A stretch of DNA of 26,360 nt from FEN-1219 sp035644475 (GTDB lineage Bacteria; Pseudomonadota; Gammaproteobacteria; Steroidobacterales; Rariloculaceae), in assembly GCA_035644475.1 (NCBI GenBank), contig DASQOL010000062.1:1-26360 (forward strand), given 5' to 3'. Position numbers and translations under genes: made by a program. Positions 24,791 to 26,360 of the stretch are shown here, piece after piece. Each line of letters begins with the position of its first letter. The first letter of the stretch is position 1. The notes under the pieces are model-generated. The model did no database searches and was not told where the DNA came from. It worked only from the letters and a program-made list of their open reading frames with translations.

Positions 24791-25422
24791 ATCGCGTCGA
24801 CCTGTGTGGCTGCGTCGTTGCCGATGCGCGCGCTGACGTCGGCGAGCTCGGTCAGCGTCTGCGCGCGGCCGGTCTTGTCGACGCGAACGACGCGCGCCGC
24901 CGACAGTGTGCCGCTGCTGCCGCGTCGGCCACGGTCGTCGCAATAGAGGAAGTTGCGCACCGAGGGGAAGCAACCGGCCGCGACCTTGCGCGAGAACCCG
25001 TTCTGGCCATACGCCACGTAAGGGCAGTTGCTCGACTCTCGGATGGTCCCGCCCGGCGCGGAGCTGCGCATCACGATCGTCTCACCCGCGTCGTAGTCGA
25101 GATCGCTGTCGGCGTCGACCCAGACGATGAAGCCGCGATCGGGGGCGTCGATGACGGCGTCGGCGGCGACGTCGCAGACGGGCATCGCGTCGAGCGGGTT
25201 GCTGCTCAGGCACAGCACGACGGGCGCCGTCCCCTGTCGCGTGAGGGCCTCGGACCGCGCGAGGAGCGTGCCCGTCACGAGATCGTTGGCAGCCGCGGTC
25301 ATCGCGCCGTTACGTTGGAATTCGATGAAGTTCGGGACGCCGAGGCCGAGCAGGACTCCGGCCACGGCGAGGGTCACCATCAGCTCCCATAGCGTAAATC
25401 CGCACTGACGTCGATCCCCCAT
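24781..25422 (-). CDS. fimU: FimU-like minor pilin (GspH/FimT domain)
   Basis: Product of 213 residues. The short leader M-G-D-R-R-Q-C-G precedes F-T-L-W-E-L-M-V-T-L-A-V-A-G-V, a prepilin N-terminus with glutamate at +5, followed by N-D-L-V-T-G-T-L-L-A-R-S-E-A (about 45-58), the GspH/FimT domain signature. Several cysteines lie in the C-terminal half. I name it fimU from its place directly before pilV; by sequence it could also be called fimT. It shares the unusual W at +4 with the next gene upstream. The ATG at 25422 has no Shine-Dalgarno, but TATATT lies eight bases before it, hinting at a leaderless promoter. Confidence 0.85.
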   Translation of the reverse strand: MGDRRQCGFTLWELMVTLAVAGVLLGLGVPNFIEFQRNGAMTAAANDLVTGTLLARSEALTRQGTAPVVLCLSSNPLDAMPVCDVAADAVIDAPDRGFIVWVDADSDLDYDAGETIVMRSSAPGGTIRESSNCPYVAYGQNGFSRKVAAGCFPSVRNFLYCDDRGRRGSSGTLSAARVVRVDKTGRAQTLTELADVSARIGNDAATQVDAICP

Positions 25423-25515
25423 CGGCGGGCAATATATGCGCGGCGCCGGTTTGCAGCGCGGTCGCTCCGACAATCGGTCGTATCGAGCGGACGAGCGGCG
25501 AGCGTTCCGCGAGCA

Positions 25516-26058
25516 CTAGCGCGGCACCGCGCAACGCAGCGGTGCGCCGCCCGAATCGACCGGCGCGACGCGCGGTCGCCCGGTGTAGCTCACGATTACG
25601 GCGCGTGCCGCCGCCGGTCCGCGCTCGTCGCAGAACACCACCGTGCCGTTGACGCTGCGCCGCTGCAGCGGCCGGAGCTCGAAGTACGCGCGGTTGCTGC
25701 TGATCGTGCCGCGGCCGAGCGGGGCGTGGGCGAGCAGCAGCGGCTCGTCCGGCGAGCGCTGCGGCGGCCTTGCGTCGTCCGTGTTGACGAACACGATCCA
25801 ACCCGAGTCGAAGCGCAGGTCGTCGCCGGCGCAGCGGAGCCCGTCGGCCGACTTGCAGACGACGACGGGCCGGCCGAGTTTCGCAGCTTCGCTGCGCGCG
25901 AGCTGCACGGCGAGCACGAGCTCGTTGATCTCCGCGGTGCGTCGGCCGTCGAGCGCGACCACCCGGACGCTCGGCACGGCGAGCCCGAGGACGACGCCCA
26001 CCAGCGTGGTCGTGCACAGGAGCTCCCAGAGAGTGAAGCCGCGGGCGCGTCGGATCAT
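25516..26058 (-). CDS. fimT: FimT-like minor pilin (GspH/FimT domain)
   Basis: Product of 180 residues. The leader M-I-R-R-A-R-G is cut before F-T-L-W-E-L-L-C-T-T-T-L-V-G-V-V, then a helix to L-A-V-P-S-V, and N-E-L-V-L-A-V-Q-L-A-R-S-E-A-A-K-L-G matches the GspH/FimT domain. S-N-R-A-Y-F and V-F-C-D-E-R-G are typical of the C-terminal part. It is the first gene of the minor pilin operon, with 93 bases before fimU. I chose ATG 26058 for the leader length; the frame is open up to 26133. It lies divergent from the Fur-family gene. FimT of some gammaproteobacteria binds DNA for natural transformation; I cannot judge that here. Confidence 0.85.
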   Translation of the reverse strand: MIRRARGFTLWELLCTTTLVGVVLGLAVPSVRVVALDGRRTAEINELVLAVQLARSEAAKLGRPVVVCKSADGLRCAGDDLRFDSGWIVFVNTDDARPPQRSPDEPLLLAHAPLGRGTISSNRAYFELRPLQRRSVNGTVVFCDERGPAAARAVIVSYTGRPRVAPVDSGGAPLRCAVPR

Positions 26059-26088
26059 CGGACGACCGTACCGGCGGGGCGCGACCGT

Positions 26089-26113
26089 CGGCCATTCCGA
26101 AAACCGGCCATTC
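26089..26113. promoter_or_regulatory. Direct repeat CGGCCATTC in the fimT/fur spacer
   Basis: CGGCCATTC occurs at 26089-26097 and again at 26105-26113, 16 bases apart, in the 156-base spacer between the divergent fimT and Fur-family genes. On the fimT strand it reads GAATGGCCG. The arrangement would suit a regulator binding direct repeats upstream of the pilus operon. No protein is identified. Confidence 0.35.
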
Positions 26114-26153
26114 GAGACGAATTGGCGTATCACGAACCCGCGGCCGGCGGCTC

Positions 26154-26183
26154 TTGGAATTTCGACGGAGCCATGGCTATACT
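26154..26183 (+). promoter_or_regulatory. Sigma-70 promoter for the Fur-family gene
   Basis: TTGGAA (26154-26159), 18 bases, TATACT (26178-26183). The -10 box matches five of six consensus bases and the -35 box four. Transcription would start near 26190, about 25 bases before the ATG. Confidence 0.6.
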
Positions 26184-26214
26184 CGCCAAGTCTCTGATTT
26201 TTCTGAGTGTGTCA

Positions 26215-26360
26215 ATGATGAGTCGAGACGACATCGTGCAGCTGCTCGCCACCCGCGGCGTGTTCCCCACGCCGCAGCGCGTCGAGGTGGCCCTCGTGAT
26301 CTTGTCGAAGCCGCAGCACCTCTCGGCCGACCAGGTGATCGCAGGGATACGCGCGAGCGG
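26215..26360 (+). CDS. Fur family transcriptional regulator (3' end outside window)
   Basis: Only the first 48 or so residues are visible. They read M-M-S-R-D-D-I-V-Q-L-L-A-T-R-G, then P-T-P-Q-R-V-E-V-A and K-P-Q-H-L-S-A-D-Q-V, the standard start of the Fur winged-helix DNA-binding domain. Fur, Zur, PerR and Irr cannot be told apart from this part because the metal-binding C-terminus is cut off. Two ATG codons in tandem (26215, 26218) could serve as start; no strong Shine-Dalgarno precedes them. It is divergent from fimT. Confidence 0.88.
   Translation, partial: MMSRDDIVQLLATRGVFPTPQRVEVALVILSKPQHLSADQVIAGIRAS

Noticed and set aside
24781..26058. Type II secretion pseudopilins
   Set aside because: GspH-like domains are shared, but the neighbours pilV, pilW, pilX, pilY1 and pilE place them in the type IV pilus operon.

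Overview
The window looks like chromosomal core DNA from a high-GC gammaproteobacterium. I base this on the gene order ispB / rplU-rpmA-obgE / rpsT / murJ-ribF-ileS-lspA / type IV minor pilin operon, which from memory is close to the Pseudomonas aeruginosa order (fimT-fimU-pilV-pilW-pilX-pilY1-pilE, then ispH-fkpB-lspA-ileS-ribF-murJ, rpsT, obg-rpmA-rplU-ispB). A Steroidobacterales, Nevskiales or Xanthomonadales relative is plausible, but the sequence alone does not settle it.

Layout. 1-1253: 3' part of a MATE exporter. 1348-3897 (minus): AI-2E-family permease and rarA. 4108-6036: exported gamma-glutamyltranspeptidase-like protein. 6168-8092: two tandem paralogous small membrane proteins and a PAPS-dependent sulfotransferase. 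8261-8596: DUF1244 protein, convergent with ispB (8670-9677, minus). 9892-11715: rplU, rpmA, obgE. 11698-11961 (minus): rpsT, divergent from 12075-18385 murJ-ribF-ileS-lspA (envelope precursor flipping, flavin cofactors, Ile-tRNA charging, lipoprotein signal peptidase). 18443-26058 (minus): fimT, fimU, pilV, pilW, pilX, a small unrecognised exported protein, pilY1 and pilE, which together should make the priming and adhesin tip complex of a type IV pilus. 26215-end: start of a Fur-family regulator.

Two dispersed palindromic repeat families stand out. Family A is a 51-bp double hairpin (two tandem copies at 1256-1357, one at 18376-18426, a diverged one at 10497-10546). Family B is a long hairpin built on GAAAAATAGGGACATG (2471-2558, 8587-8671, with a half-like relative at 10635-10663). 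Both sit exactly at gene 3' ends, and several genes use stop codons lying inside the repeats (the AI-2E gene and lspA in family A; rarA, the DUF1244 gene and ispB in or at family B). A third palindrome, GGTGTCAGACACC, occurs three times between rarA and the transpeptidase gene.

Other points of interest: the only ileS seen is a type 2 IleRS whose HIGH signature reads G-I-H-H, a variant linked in the literature to mupirocin hyper-resistance; ispH and fkpB are absent from between lspA and pilE, where a family A repeat lies instead; obgE and rpsT overlap tail to tail; and the transpeptidase gene has an extended -10 box seven bases from its ATG, suggesting a leaderless transcript. I see no prophage, integron, CRISPR array, tRNA or rRNA.
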